From NCBI RefSeq assembly GCF_017313225.1, contig NZ_JAFLNE010000003.1, positions 276,592-340,591 on the forward strand: a stretch of DNA of 64,000 nucleotides, written 5' to 3'. Of the stretch, positions 36,153-45,646 are shown one piece after another. A program made the translations under genes and the position numbers. The stretch comes from Allomuricauda sp. CAU 1633 (GTDB taxonomy: Bacteria; Bacteroidota; Bacteroidia; Flavobacteriales; Flavobacteriaceae). The notes under the pieces are model-generated. The model ran no database searches and had not been told where the DNA came from. It worked only from the letters and a program-made list of their open reading frames with translations. Within the stretch, counting starts at the first letter, position 1. Every line of letters begins with the position of its first letter.

Positions 36153-36191
36153 ACCATTGTTGCATTGTTTTGTTACTTTGTCCTTTTCATT

Positions 36192-37337
36192 ATGGGCCAA
36201 TCTCAACACGTATATCTTTCGCTGGGCAGCAATTTGGGAAATCGGCATGCCACCCTCCAAAAGGCCATTTTTCGTATTGAAAAAAAGGTGGGCAAGGTTT
36301 TGGCTGTATCCAACGTATATGAGAATCCAGCGATGGGGTTTGAAGGAGATGATTTTCTCAACATCTGTTTGGCTACCTTGACTAAACTCTCCCCAACAGA
36401 TTTACTGGATGCCATTTTGGAAATTGAGCTGCATTTTGGCAGAGATCGCTCTGGAAGTGAAGGGTACAAATCCCGTACCTTGGATATTGACATTATCTTC
36501 TATGGGAAAGAAATTATTGACCTGCCCCACTTGAAGGTTCCCCATCCCCAAATACAACATCGGAACTTTGTGCTGAAGCCTTTGTCCAATATTGCACCAC
36601 AGTTGTATCATCCCATACTTCAAAAGGACATACGAAACTTGCTGCAGGAATGTAGGGACCGTAGCAAAATGCGGAAGACCAAACTGAAACTGTTCCGAAA
36701 TCGGTCCGGGCTTTTTGCCAAATTACAGTTTATTGCCATTGAGGGCAACATTGGTGCCGGGAAGACCACCTTGTCCAAAATGATTGCCGAAGAGTTTAAT
36801 GCCAAATTGGTTTTGGAGCGTTTTGCAGATAACCCGTTTCTACCTAAATTCTATGCCGACCAGTCCCGCTATGCATTTCCGTTGGAAATGTCCTTTTTGG
36901 CAGACCGCTACCAACAATTTACGGATGACACCTCCCAATTTGACCTGTTCAAAAACTTTATGGTGAGTGATTATGACATTTTTAAATCGCTCATTTTTGC
37001 CAAAATCACTCTACAGAACGATGAGTTTAATTTGTACCGAAAAGTCTTTGATTTTATGTACAAAGAGGTAAAAAAGCCTGAAATTTATCTCTATCTCTAT
37101 CAAAATACAGAGCGGTTGTTGCAAAATATTAAGAAACGTGGACGGGATTATGAGCAGAAAATACCCCCCGAATATTTGGAGAAAATAAACCGAGGTTATC
37201 TGGATTTCATCAAGGACCATCCCGAGCAAAACAGTATAATTTTGGATATGAGCGAGTTAGATTTTGTAAACAATTCTTCCGATTATGAAACCATTTTGGA
37301 GCAGCTGGAAGACAACATTATTTTGGCAGATTTTTAA
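36192..37337 (+). CDS. folK: fused folate enzyme FolK (HPPK) and deoxynucleoside kinase
   Basis: Two enzymes in one chain. The N-terminal half (about residues 1-150) is 2-amino-4-hydroxy-6-hydroxymethyldihydropteridine diphosphokinase: VYLSLGSNLGNRHATL, FGRDRSGSEGYKSRTLDIDI and VPHPQIQHRNFVLKPL. From about residue 175 a deoxynucleoside kinase follows: IAIEGNIGAGKTTLSKMI P-loop, LERFADNPFLPKFY, the DRYQQF segment and a C-terminal LEKINRGYLDFI. The ATG at 36192 is preferred over one at 36165. The fusion joins folate synthesis to nucleoside salvage and is, as I recall, common in Bacteroidota. Confidence 0.93.
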   Translation: MGQSQHVYLSLGSNLGNRHATLQKAIFRIEKKVGKVLAVSNVYENPAMGFEGDDFLNICLATLTKLSPTDLLDAILEIELHFGRDRSGSEGYKSRTLDIDIIFYGKEIIDLPHLKVPHPQIQHRNFVLKPLSNIAPQLYHPILQKDIRNLLQECRDRSKMRKTKLKLFRNRSGLFAKLQFIAIEGNIGAGKTTLSKMIAEEFNAKLVLERFADNPFLPKFYADQSRYAFPLEMSFLADRYQQFTDDTSQFDLFKNFMVSDYDIFKSLIFAKITLQNDEFNLYRKVFDFMYKEVKKPEIYLYLYQNTERLLQNIKKRGRDYEQKIPPEYLEKINRGYLDFIKDHPEQNSIILDMSELDFVNNSSDYETILEQLEDNIILADF

Positions 37338-37430
37338 GAGAATTTTTACAAAATGTTTGGATATAACGAATGGTTTTATTTTATTAGAGCCCTCTAATCG
37401 AGGAACTAACTAACTCAAACTATATATCCA

Positions 37431-37454
37431 GCCCTGTTTTTACAGGGCTTTTTT
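37431..37454 (+). terminator. rho-independent terminator after the folK fusion
   Basis: GCCCTG and CAGGGC form the stem around TTTTTA, followed by TTTTTT. Its tail touches the stop of the convergent RNA methyltransferase gene. Confidence 0.85.
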
Positions 37455-37992
37455 AGTTTTTGGGGTTACATTTTGTCCAGATATCCCATACCACTACACC
37501 TGCACTTACCGAGATATTCAACGAATGTTTGGTCCCAAACTGTGGAATTTCCACAACCGCATCACTGGCTGAAACCACTTCTTGGGAAACGCCTTTTACT
37601 TCATTCCCAAAAATTAAGGCTACAGTTTCTTTGGGATCAACCTTAAAATCATTGAGCATAATGGCGTTTTCAGCCTGTTCCACAGAAACGGTTCGAATAC
37701 CGGACAGTTTTAATTCCTCAACAAGTTCCAAGGTGTCTTTTCTGTATTCCCATTCCACACTTTCCGTGGCACCCAAAGCCGTTTTTCGAATATCTTTATG
37801 CGGTGGGGTGGCCGTAATGCCACAGAGATAGATTTTTTGGATTAGAAAAGCATCTGCGGTACGGAACACGGAACCAATGTTGTTGAGACTGCGAATATTG
37901 TCCAAAATGACGATAATGGGTGATTTATCCATTTGCTTGAATGCTTCCACATCCAATCGTTCCAATTCGCTGTTTTCCAGTTTCCGGTTCAT
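37453..37992 (-). CDS. SpoU/TrmH-family RNA 2'-O-methyltransferase
   Basis: SPOUT methyltransferase that uses S-adenosylmethionine. All three SpoU motifs are present: LDNIRSLNNIGSVFRTADAF (motif 1), VALIFGNEVKGVS (motif 2) and VEIPQFGTKHSLNISVSAGV (motif 3, trefoil knot). The ATG at 37992 gives 179 residues (MNRKLENSELERLDVEAF). The open frame runs on upstream to 38955 only because it is antisense to mutS; that extension is not real. tRNA or rRNA target unknown. Confidence 0.92.
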   Translation of the reverse strand: MNRKLENSELERLDVEAFKQMDKSPIIVILDNIRSLNNIGSVFRTADAFLIQKIYLCGITATPPHKDIRKTALGATESVEWEYRKDTLELVEELKLSGIRTVSVEQAENAIMLNDFKVDPKETVALIFGNEVKGVSQEVVSASDAVVEIPQFGTKHSLNISVSAGVVVWDIWTKCNPKN

Positions 37993-38100
37993 TTTTTTAA
38001 CCATTAGGCCTAAAATATCAACAATCGTTCTGCGTGTATGGGGAAAACAATATATTCGTCTTCCTCCCATTTTGGGACAAAAGTAAAAGAATAAAATACT

Positions 38101-40722
38101 TTGGCAGCCAATAAAAAGACAAAGAAGGTAACCCCGTTGATGCAACAGTACAATGCCATCAAGACCAAACATCCTGATGCTTTGTTGTTGTTCCGTGTTG
38201 GTGATTTTTACGAAACCTTCGGGGACGATGCCATCAAGGCGGCCAAGATTTTGGGCATTATCCTTACCCACCGAAACAATGGTGGTGATAAGACCGAACT
38301 GGCGGGATTCCCACACCACTCCCTCAACACCTATTTGCCCAAATTGGTGAAAGCGGGACAGCGGGTGGCCATTTGCGACCAGTTGGAAGACCCCAAACAG
38401 ACAAAAAGTATCGTAAAGCGTGGCGTTACGGAACTCGTTACACCGGGGGTAGCCCTTAATGATGATATCCTTTCTGCCAAGAGCAATAACTTTCTCTGTG
38501 CTGTCCATTTTGGACGAAATAAACTGGGAATTTCCTTTTTGGACATTTCCACGGGTGAATTCCTCACTTCGGAAGGCTCTTCGGAGCAAATCGATAAGCT
38601 GCTCCAAAATTTTGGCCCGAATGAGGTCTTGGTCTCCAAAAGCCATCGAAAAGAGTTTGTTGAGCTTTTTGGCAACCAATTCCATAGTTTCTTTTTGGAA
38701 GATTGGATTTTTCAAGAGGACTATGCCAATGAAAGCCTGAACAACCATTTTGGCACCAAAACCCTTAAGGGTTTCGGCATTGAACATTTGGTGCATGGTA
38801 TTATTGCCTCTGGAGCGGTGCTGCATTATCTGTCCGAAACGCAGCACAGCCGACTGCAACATATCAACACAATTCAACGTATTGCGGAAGAGGAATATGT
38901 TTGGATGGACCGATTTACCATCCGCAATCTGGAACTGTACCATTCCCCGCACCAAAATGCGGTGACCCTGCTTGACATTATTGACAATACCTTATCACCC
39001 ATGGGTGGGCGACTGTTGAAACGTTGGTTGGCCCTTCCGCTAAAAAATATTGAGAAAATCCAGCAGCGCCATCAGGTGGTTTCCTATTTGAAGGATACAA
39101 CCGAACAGTTGGAAAAGACCCAACATTGGATCAAGCAAATGGGCGATCTGGAGCGACTCATCTCCAAATTAGCCACGGGTAAAATCAACCCGAAGGAAGT
39201 CATTCAGCTTAAAAATTCACTGGAAGCGATAGTTCCCATTAAGCAATTGGCTCAGGAAAGTTCCAATGCTTCGCTACAATCCATTGGAGAGCGATTGGAT
39301 GCTTGTGATACCCTTCGAAATAAAATCAAAGAAACACTGAACGAGGAAGCTCCGGTCAACCTTGCCAAGGGCAATACCATTGCGGAGGGCTACTCTGAGG
39401 AATTGGATGAACTCCGCAACCTCGCCTTTTCCGGGAAGGATTATCTGGATAAAATGCTGGAGCGCGAAACTGAAATTACTGGTATCACCTCGCTCAAAAT
39501 TGCATCCAATAATGTGTTCGGCTATTATATTGAAGTGCGCAACACCCATAAAGACAAAGTTCCCGACACTTGGATTCGAAAGCAGACTTTGGTCAATGCA
39601 GAACGCTATATAACGGAAGAGCTCAAGGAATATGAGGCCAAAATCTTGGGTGCTGAGGAACGCATTCACCTTTTGGAACAACAATTGTTTGAGCAGTTAT
39701 TGGTCTGGATGCAGGAATATATCGCACCCGTACAACAAAATGCCCACCTCGTTGCCCAATTGGACTGCCTCTGCGGATTTGCCCAGCTTGCAAAAGAAAA
39801 CCACTACGTGGAACCTTTAATGGAGGAATCCACCCAATTGGACATCAAAGAAGGGCGGCACCCAGTAATTGAAAAGCAATTGCCGTTAGGGGAAAGTTAC
39901 GTGACCAATGATGTCCTCCTGAACCGAGAGGAACAGCAGATCATCATGATCACAGGACCCAATATGAGTGGTAAATCGGCTTTGTTACGGCAAACGGCTC
40001 TTATTGTCCTTTTGGCCCAAATGGGAAGTTTTGTTCCTGCATCAGAAGCCAAAATTGGTGTGGTGGACAAGATTTTTACCCGCGTTGGGGCCAGCGATAA
40101 CATTTCCATGGGGGAATCCACTTTTATGGTTGAAATGAACGAAACAGCTTCCATTCTCAACAACCTTTCCGAACGTAGTTTAGTATTACTGGATGAAATT
40201 GGCCGTGGCACCAGCACCTATGATGGGATTTCCATCGCTTGGGCCATTTCGGAATACCTTCATGAACACCCGGCACGAGCCAAAACGCTCTTTGCAACGC
40301 ATTACCATGAGCTCAATGAAATGACCACCACTTTTCCGCGGATTAAAAACTACAATGTTTCGGTAAAGGAGTTGGAAGATAATGTGCTTTTCCTACGGAA
40401 GTTAGTTCCGGGTGGCAGTGAGCACAGTTTCGGAATCCATGTGGCCAAAATGGCCGGAATGCCCCAACAGGTCGTTCAAAAAGCCAATAAAATCCTAAAA
40501 AAACTGGAGAAATCCCATTCTAGCGAGGAGATGACGGACAAATTACAGTCGTCCCAAAACGAAATGCAGCTTAGCTTCTTTAATCTGGATGACCCATTGC
40601 TGGAAGAAATCAAAGAGGAAATCCTGCATTTGGACATCGACACCCTCACTCCAGTGGAGGCTTTGATGAAACTCAACGAAATCAAACGCTTGTTGAGCAA
40701 AAAGAAAAAAGCGACCTCCTAA
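38101..40722 (+). CDS. mutS: DNA mismatch repair protein MutS
   Basis: Recognises mismatches and signals repair. Order of features: mismatch-binding domain with the [13 protein letters not shown] motif (the Phe and Glu that contact the mispair), connector, lever and clamp, then the ATPase with [14 protein letters not shown] (Walker A), [27 protein letters not shown] (Walker B) and a C-terminal tail. 873 residues is normal. The start is TTG at 38101: the frame is closed by TAA ten bases upstream, and [18 protein letters not shown] fits the family; the only ATG alternative at 38140 would cut the N-terminus. Confidence 0.96.
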   Translation: MAANKKTKKVTPLMQQYNAIKTKHPDALLLFRVGDFYETFGDDAIKAAKILGIILTHRNNGGDKTELAGFPHHSLNTYLPKLVKAGQRVAICDQLEDPKQTKSIVKRGVTELVTPGVALNDDILSAKSNNFLCAVHFGRNKLGISFLDISTGEFLTSEGSSEQIDKLLQNFGPNEVLVSKSHRKEFVELFGNQFHSFFLEDWIFQEDYANESLNNHFGTKTLKGFGIEHLVHGIIASGAVLHYLSETQHSRLQHINTIQRIAEEEYVWMDRFTIRNLELYHSPHQNAVTLLDIIDNTLSPMGGRLLKRWLALPLKNIEKIQQRHQVVSYLKDTTEQLEKTQHWIKQMGDLERLISKLATGKINPKEVIQLKNSLEAIVPIKQLAQESSNASLQSIGERLDACDTLRNKIKETLNEEAPVNLAKGNTIAEGYSEELDELRNLAFSGKDYLDKMLERETEITGITSLKIASNNVFGYYIEVRNTHKDKVPDTWIRKQTLVNAERYITEELKEYEAKILGAEERIHLLEQQLFEQLLVWMQEYIAPVQQNAHLVAQLDCLCGFAQLAKENHYVEPLMEESTQLDIKEGRHPVIEKQLPLGESYVTNDVLLNREEQQIIMITGPNMSGKSALLRQTALIVLLAQMGSFVPASEAKIGVVDKIFTRVGASDNISMGESTFMVEMNETASILNNLSERSLVLLDEIGRGTSTYDGISIAWAISEYLHEHPARAKTLFATHYHELNEMTTTFPRIKNYNVSVKELEDNVLFLRKLVPGGSEHSFGIHVAKMAGMPQQVVQKANKILKKLEKSHSSEEMTDKLQSSQNEMQLSFFNLDDPLLEEIKEEILHLDIDTLTPVEALMKLNEIKRLLSKKKKATS

Positions 40723-43166
40723 TCCACCCGACGAAACTCTTCTTTCTCCAAATTACGGGAGGACTTGTTTCCGTTTCCACCAAAACTTCGGGAATAGGTG
40801 ATTCTAAAAATTCGGGTGAAAGCCGATTCATCGCGGTATCGCGAACGGGTATCAATATTAAAAACAATGGGGGCCATCCCGCTGATGTGCGTATCAATAT
40901 CCAACGACTTAAATAAGTCTGTAACACTAAACTGCAACGTCCCCCAATTCTTTTTGAACTGTTTGGACAATCCAAAATTGACCATTCCAAAGCCTTGGGT
41001 GAAGTTGGTGCCGTTGTAATGATCAAAATTGTACCATCCCGAAAATTCTATGTCCATTTCCCAGGGTAGTTGAAAGGTTTGTGTAAAATTCAGGCTTTGA
41101 TAGAAATAGGTTTTTCCTCTGGGTTCAGGATTGTACGAAATGTGATAATCACGAATGGCCGAAGTTGTGGACAGATTCAGCTTGGCCCAATGAGCCCATT
41201 GCACCGGAAAGTTCAAGAACAAGTTCAAACTTTTTTGGTAATCCGCATTTTGGGGCGACACCACCAAGATATCGTTCTGCGGCGTGGAAGTCAATTGGTA
41301 CCGAATAATCGGATTAGTCTCTTTTTGATAGGACAGTCCCACGCTAAAACCATTTCTCACATATTCCAACTGTACGGTGTTGATGATGCTAGGCTTCAAC
41401 AGCGGATTCCCCGTAAAAATCGCCGTGGGATCATTGTAGTAGAGACTGGTGACCAAATCGGAATAAGCTGGCCTGCTGATACGCCTATGATAATTAAAGT
41501 TTACATTTTGATTTTCAGTCAGGGCATACTGATACGAAAATGAAGGAAAAAACTGCTGAATGACAAAGTCATCCTCCGATGTGGTCAAAGTACGTTTCCA
41601 ATCTTCATACCGTAGACCCGCATTGACTTTTGATTTTTCACCCAATGCAAGTCGAAACTGTCCATAGGCTGCCCACAATTTTTCCTCGCTCTCAATACGA
41701 CTTTGGGAACGGGGGTCCACTTCCCAAACCCCATCATAATTGGTTTCAATTTTACTGTCATTGGTATTGTTGGAATAGCTACCCTTAACCCCAAATTCAG
41801 TCTCGAAATTCTCGCTCATCTTTAGCGCATAATCCACTTTTGCCACGCCCAAACGGATGGTAGATTCACTAGTACCCCGGTTCCCATCTGTAAAAACCTC
41901 ATTTTCTGGAACGACAGGGTCGTCATTGGCATCAAAATACTCACTTTGGGTTAAGGCGGGACTGTCATTTTTATAGGTGAGGTACCCGATATCCACATTG
42001 ATGTTTGAGCGTTCAGAAAACTTCCGGGTCACATAAAGCGATGAGATGAGATTGTTTTTTTGGGTGGTTCCCGAGGTAACCAAATGCGATCTAAAAAAAT
42101 CCTGTCCTTCAATGGTTCTCCGGTTATTCACATCGGATGTGGAATGATTTTTTGCCAAAGAGAGGGTTAGCTCCCCTCCTATCTCCGTATTGGAACTCAA
42201 CTGATACCCCGAACTTAAATTAATATTGTGGGCATTGTTGCTGTAATCAAAATAGGTAGAAAAATCGGTTTGACTGAAGGCATCAAAAATAGGACTGTTA
42301 CTGGTGCCCGAACCTTCAAAACCGTTTTTACCATGGTCATGGAATACGGAATATCCCAGATTAAACCGAAAATTTTTCCTGCCATGTGCATAGTTCAAGG
42401 AGGTACTTGCTTTTTCTTGGTAGCCATATCCCAGACTTCCGCTAAAATTGAGTTGGTCGCCAGTATCCACATCATTTTTGAACACAATATTGATGATACC
42501 TGCCCCACCATCAGCATCATATTTGGCCGTGGGTGAGGTAATCAGTTCCACTTTTTCGATGTTATCGGCCAATGTGCTTTCCAAAAGGGCCATAACATCT
42601 TCCATGGACAAAGGCATTCTTCGCCCGTTGAACATTACCGTCACCCCACTCTGCCCATTCAAGGCAAATTGGTTGTTCCGTCGATCTAGAATCACTCCGG
42701 GCAATCGCTCCAAAACTTGCAACGCATTGCTCCCCTTGGTCATAACACTGCTCTGCACATTGATTACCTGTCCCTCCAGGGTACGCTGAATAATATTTTT
42801 CTTTGCGGCCAAAACCACCTCATCCAACTCGTTGAACGCCTCATTAAGAACCAACGTTCCTAAATTATGTTTATCAGATGCTGTGCTCATTAAAATAGGC
42901 CCCTCATATCGGTCAGCATAGCCTAGATTGCTTATCCGAACCAAAAAATCACCTTCTTTTTCGGGAAGTAGGGAAAAATTGCCATCATCATCAGTAATAG
43001 TCCCTGTAACCAAAGTGGTATCCACCGCTTGGTAGAGTAATACATTGGCAAAAGGTACTGGTTCACCATTAATGCCCATTATTTTACCTTGAATCTGCCC
43101 ATGAACAAAGGTCATTCCCATTCCAAAGAGTAGAAAGAGAAACAGTTGGGCTTTCGTTTTTTTCAT
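40719..43166 (-). CDS. TonB-dependent-receptor-like outer membrane beta-barrel protein
   Basis: Signal peptide [23 protein letters not shown] (ATG at 43166; a TTG further upstream is rejected), then a carboxypeptidase-regulatory-like domain ([18 protein letters not shown]), a plug domain ([33 protein letters not shown]), and an outer-membrane barrel to the C-terminus. This is the OMP_b-brl_3 group of receptors. No clear TonB box is visible. The partner genes are the divergent LytS/LytTR pair, and a paired direct repeat sits in the shared upstream region. It overlaps the mutS stop by four bases. Confidence 0.87.
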   Translation of the reverse strand: MKKTKAQLFLFLLFGMGMTFVHGQIQGKIMGINGEPVPFANVLLYQAVDTTLVTGTITDDDGNFSLLPEKEGDFLVRISNLGYADRYEGPILMSTASDKHNLGTLVLNEAFNELDEVVLAAKKNIIQRTLEGQVINVQSSVMTKGSNALQVLERLPGVILDRRNNQFALNGQSGVTVMFNGRRMPLSMEDVMALLESTLADNIEKVELITSPTAKYDADGGAGIINIVFKNDVDTGDQLNFSGSLGYGYQEKASTSLNYAHGRKNFRFNLGYSVFHDHGKNGFEGSGTSNSPIFDAFSQTDFSTYFDYSNNAHNINLSSGYQLSSNTEIGGELTLSLAKNHSTSDVNNRRTIEGQDFFRSHLVTSGTTQKNNLISSLYVTRKFSERSNINVDIGYLTYKNDSPALTQSEYFDANDDPVVPENEVFTDGNRGTSESTIRLGVAKVDYALKMSENFETEFGVKGSYSNNTNDSKIETNYDGVWEVDPRSQSRIESEEKLWAAYGQFRLALGEKSKVNAGLRYEDWKRTLTTSEDDFVIQQFFPSFSYQYALTENQNVNFNYHRRISRPAYSDLVTSLYYNDPTAIFTGNPLLKPSIINTVQLEYVRNGFSVGLSYQKETNPIIRYQLTSTPQNDILVVSPQNADYQKSLNLFLNFPVQWAHWAKLNLSTTSAIRDYHISYNPEPRGKTYFYQSLNFTQTFQLPWEMDIEFSGWYNFDHYNGTNFTQGFGMVNFGLSKQFKKNWGTLQFSVTDLFKSLDIDTHISGMAPIVFNIDTRSRYRDESAFTRIFRITYSRSFGGNGNKSSRNLEKEEFRRVD

Positions 43167-43224
43167 TTGGATTGTTTGAATGTTCTTCCAAATGAAGTTT
43201 GCTTTCAACCCTAACTAAAATGAT

Positions 43225-43258
43225 ATTGACATTGGGTTCCAAAAGATTGACAATGGGT
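43225..43258. promoter_or_regulatory. paired direct repeat, candidate LytTR-protein binding site
   Basis: ATTGACATTGGGT (43225-43237) and ATTGACAATGGGT (43246-43258) are 12/13 identical and exactly 21 bases apart, two helical turns. LytTR regulators bind imperfect direct repeats spaced in this way. The site is 59-92 bases upstream of the receptor ATG and about 120 bases before the histidine kinase gene, whose partner is a LytTR protein. Confidence 0.6.
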
Positions 43259-43377
43259 CAAAAACCATTTTCTGTGGAAAATCAGGTCACTTATCAATTA
43301 TTTAGGACCGAACGTCAATTTGCCGCGGACCCATCGGCAAAAACAATAACTTGTACTGTTATTGCATGATTTTTTTG

Positions 43378-44475
43378 ATGAATTACGACCGTTTTAAGGA
43401 TTTTGTATTAAAATATAAGCTCTATCATATCCCCTTTTGGTTGGGATATCATTTGGTGTGGCTCACCATCAATATTGGGAGTCTTTCAGAAGTGTATGAC
43501 TATTTACGATACAGTGATTCCTCACCCAAATTCTATTTCTATGTAATTTTTCAGCTTATTGGGGTCTACTTTAACCTCTATTATCTTATTCCGAAACTGT
43601 TGTATGTCGGGCGCTATTTTAGTTATGCTTTGGCAGTTCTGGGAACAATCTTGGTCTGCAATGCTTTTATTACCAGTGGTTATTTTTTTGCCACCTTGAC
43701 CTCAGGAAAAACCTTGTTTGAACTCTTCGGGGTGTATCCCAATCAGGTTTCCAAAATCTATTTTGTTTGGGCACTCCCTTCAACCGTGGCCAGTATGACC
43801 TTGGCCATGAGCATTAAATTGGGTAAGAATTGGCTTCAAACCGAAAAAAAGAGGCTTCGGTTGGAAAAAGAGCATCTGGAAACTGAGCTCAAGTACCTTA
43901 AATCGCAAATCAATCCCCATTTTTTGTTTAACACCATCAATTCTATTTTTGCACTTATCCATAAAAACCCAGATTTGGCTTCGGAATCCTTGGCCAATTT
44001 TTCAGACATGCTTCGGTACCAACTCTACGAATGCAATGATGAAAAAATTGTGCTGGACAAGGAGTTGGATTTTATTGAGAATTTTATCGATTTGGAAAAA
44101 TTACGTTTGGATCAAGGGCATACCAAGATGCAGTTTGATATTCAAAACCATACTACCCAAAAAAAAACCATTGCTCCATTTATCCTTATCCCTTTTCTTG
44201 AAAATGCCTTTAAACACGTTTCCAAGGGAAAAGGGCAGCAAAATTTTATTCAAATGGAGTTGGAAGCCAATGACAGATTACTGCAACTGAACATTATCAA
44301 CAGTAAAAGTGTAAATGGTCAACCTTCCAAGGATGTCTCGGAGTCAAGTGGCATTGGGCTCAAAAACGTAAGTCGAAGGCTCAAATTGCTCTATCCCGAA
44401 TCGCACTCCTTAGCTATTGAAAACCAAAATGATAGGTTTTCCGTAATATTGAAATTGGAATGGCAGAAAAACTAA
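43378..44475 (+). CDS. LytS-type sensor histidine kinase
   Basis: Four to five membrane segments in the first about 150 residues, a coiled-coil linker (KKRLRLEKEHLETELKYLK), then the His_kinase motif SQINPHFLFNTINSIF with the phospho-accepting histidine and an ATPase domain ending with SSGIGLKNVSRRLKLLYP. No extracellular sensor domain is evident. ATG at 43378 (MNYDRFKDFVLKYKLYH) is preferred; an ATG at 43366 is also possible. It overlaps the response regulator gene by 16 bases, a sure two-component pair. Confidence 0.92.
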   Translation: MNYDRFKDFVLKYKLYHIPFWLGYHLVWLTINIGSLSEVYDYLRYSDSSPKFYFYVIFQLIGVYFNLYYLIPKLLYVGRYFSYALAVLGTILVCNAFITSGYFFATLTSGKTLFELFGVYPNQVSKIYFVWALPSTVASMTLAMSIKLGKNWLQTEKKRLRLEKEHLETELKYLKSQINPHFLFNTINSIFALIHKNPDLASESLANFSDMLRYQLYECNDEKIVLDKELDFIENFIDLEKLRLDQGHTKMQFDIQNHTTQKKTIAPFILIPFLENAFKHVSKGKGQQNFIQMELEANDRLLQLNIINSKSVNGQPSKDVSESSGIGLKNVSRRLKLLYPESHSLAIENQNDRFSVILKLEWQKN

Positions 44476-45203
44476 AGTGCATAATTGTAGACGATGAGCC
44501 GTTGGCCAGGGGTATACTTGAAGAGTACATTCAAGTAGTGGACCACCTGGAACTGGTCTGCACTTCGGAAAATGCCTTGGAGTTGGACCAGCAGTTGGCA
44601 CAACACGCTATTGACTTAATATTTTTGGATATTCAAATGCCCTTTTTAACCGGCTTGGATTTTCTAAAGGTACGTTCGGACCTTCCCATGGTCATCATTA
44701 CTACGGCCTATCCCAATTATGCCTTGGAAGGCTTTGCGTTCGATGTGATGGATTACCTGCTTAAACCCATCACCTTTAATCGGTTTTTTAAAGCAATAAG
44801 CAAGGCTTCCGAATACCACAGATTAAAGAATGGTACTGTGGAAACCACTGAGAAACCCGGGGAGGAATCCTACTTTTTTGTAAAATGCGATGGTAAATAT
44901 CAAAAAATAGTCCCTACAGAAATCCTTTTTGTAAAGGCCTTGGAAAACTATGTCCTTATCCAGACCACTGTGGATAAACATATGTCTTTAATGCCGTTAA
45001 AGACCGTTGAGGAAAATTTGGACCCATTGGAATTTGTGCGGGTACACAAGAGCTATATTGTGCCCATATCCAAAATCCAGACCTTGGAAAACCATGAACT
45101 GGTTTTGGAACATGGTCACCAAATCCCCGTAAGCCGAAATTATCGGAAACTAGTACAAGAACGTGTACTCAAGGATAAAATCATGAAAAAAAAGGAACCC
45201 TAA
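44460..45203 (+). CDS. LytTR-family response regulator
   Basis: N-terminal receiver with acidic residues D11/D12, the phosphorylation site D57 (IDLIFLDIQMP) and the late lysine in DYLLKPI, then a LytTR DNA-binding domain from about residue 135 (FFVKCDGKYQKIVPTEILFVKALENYVLI ... VHKSYIVPISKIQ). The partner kinase overlaps upstream. Natural targets are the direct repeat at 43225-43258 and the divergent receptor gene; this is inference from position and binding-site geometry. Confidence 0.94.
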   Translation: MAEKLKCIIVDDEPLARGILEEYIQVVDHLELVCTSENALELDQQLAQHAIDLIFLDIQMPFLTGLDFLKVRSDLPMVIITTAYPNYALEGFAFDVMDYLLKPITFNRFFKAISKASEYHRLKNGTVETTEKPGEESYFFVKCDGKYQKIVPTEILFVKALENYVLIQTTVDKHMSLMPLKTVEENLDPLEFVRVHKSYIVPISKIQTLENHELVLEHGHQIPVSRNYRKLVQERVLKDKIMKKKEP

Positions 45204-45274
45204 ACCAAATGGTACAGAAATTCGGGGATGATCCATATTTTTCCGAAAACCCTTTACATTTTAAAGAAATGTTT

Positions 45275-45282
45275 TAAATTTG
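45275..45282 (+). promoter_or_regulatory. -7 element of the tRNA promoter
   Basis: TAAATTTG matches TAnnTTTG and lies 36 bases before the 5' end of tRNA-Gly. It is the best promoter candidate for the tRNA genes. Confidence 0.6.
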
Positions 45283-45318
45283 CATCCGCACTCGAAAAAA
45301 GTGTTGGTTCTTTAAAAT

Positions 45319-45391
45319 GCGAAAATAGCTCAGTTGGTAGAGCATCACCTTGCCAAGGTGGAGGTCGCGGGTTCGAATCCCGTTTTTCGCT
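45319..45391 (+). tRNA. tRNA-Gly (GCC)
   Basis: 73 bases fold as a standard cloverleaf: acceptor GCGAAAA/TTTTCGC, D arm with AGTTGGTAGAG, anticodon stem around TTGCCAA with anticodon GCC, and T arm CGGGTTCGAATCCCG. The 3' CCA is not encoded. A terminator follows directly. Confidence 0.97.
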
Positions 45392-45394
45392 CAA

Positions 45395-45418
45395 AACGCT
45401 GCTTGCCAGCGTTTTTTT
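45395..45418 (+). terminator. terminator between tRNA-Gly and tRNA-Leu
   Basis: AACGCTG and CAGCGTT form a 7-bp stem around CTTGC, followed by seven Ts. tRNA-Leu, 32 bases on, may depend on readthrough or its own promoter. Confidence 0.8.
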
Positions 45419-45449
45419 GTTTAAGTCCTGTCATGCCTACGGCAGACAC

Positions 45450-45534
45450 GCTCGAGTGGTGGAATTGGTAGACACGCCGGACTTAAAATCCTGTGGGCAT
45501 TTTGCCCGTGCGGGTTCAAGTCCCGCCTCGAGTA
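45450..45534 (+). tRNA. tRNA-Leu (TAA)
   Basis: 85 bases with the long variable arm of class II tRNAs (GGGCATTTTGCCC), acceptor GCTCGAG/CTCGAGT closed by a G-U pair, anticodon loop CTTAAAA (anticodon TAA), and T arm GCGGGTTCAAGTCCCGC. The anticodon stem has one C-U mismatch (CCGGA/TCCTG). The 3' CCA is not encoded. Confidence 0.95.
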
Positions 45535-45537
45535 CGT

Positions 45538-45570
45538 AAAAGCCCTTATTTTTAAGGGCTTTTCTTTTTT
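45538..45570 (+). terminator. terminator after tRNA-Leu
   Basis: AAAAGCCCTTA and TAAGGGCTTTT form an 11-bp stem over four Ts, followed by CTTTTTT. It isolates the tRNAs from the PLP-enzyme operon. Confidence 0.9.
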
Positions 45571-45646
45571 CTATAATTTTAGCATTGTCTTTCCAAAAAA
45601 TGCCATAAAACAATACCTTTAGTCTACTCGAATTTCATGATTTTAT

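Noticed and set aside
37993..38955. N-terminal extension of the SpoU methyltransferase ORF to 500 residues
   Set aside because: This part is antisense to mutS, shows no domain, and the family starts at the ATG at 37992.
45450..45534. tRNA-Leu pseudogene because of the C-U mismatch in the anticodon stem
   Set aside because: All other stems and conserved positions are intact and one mismatch is tolerated, so it is kept as functional.
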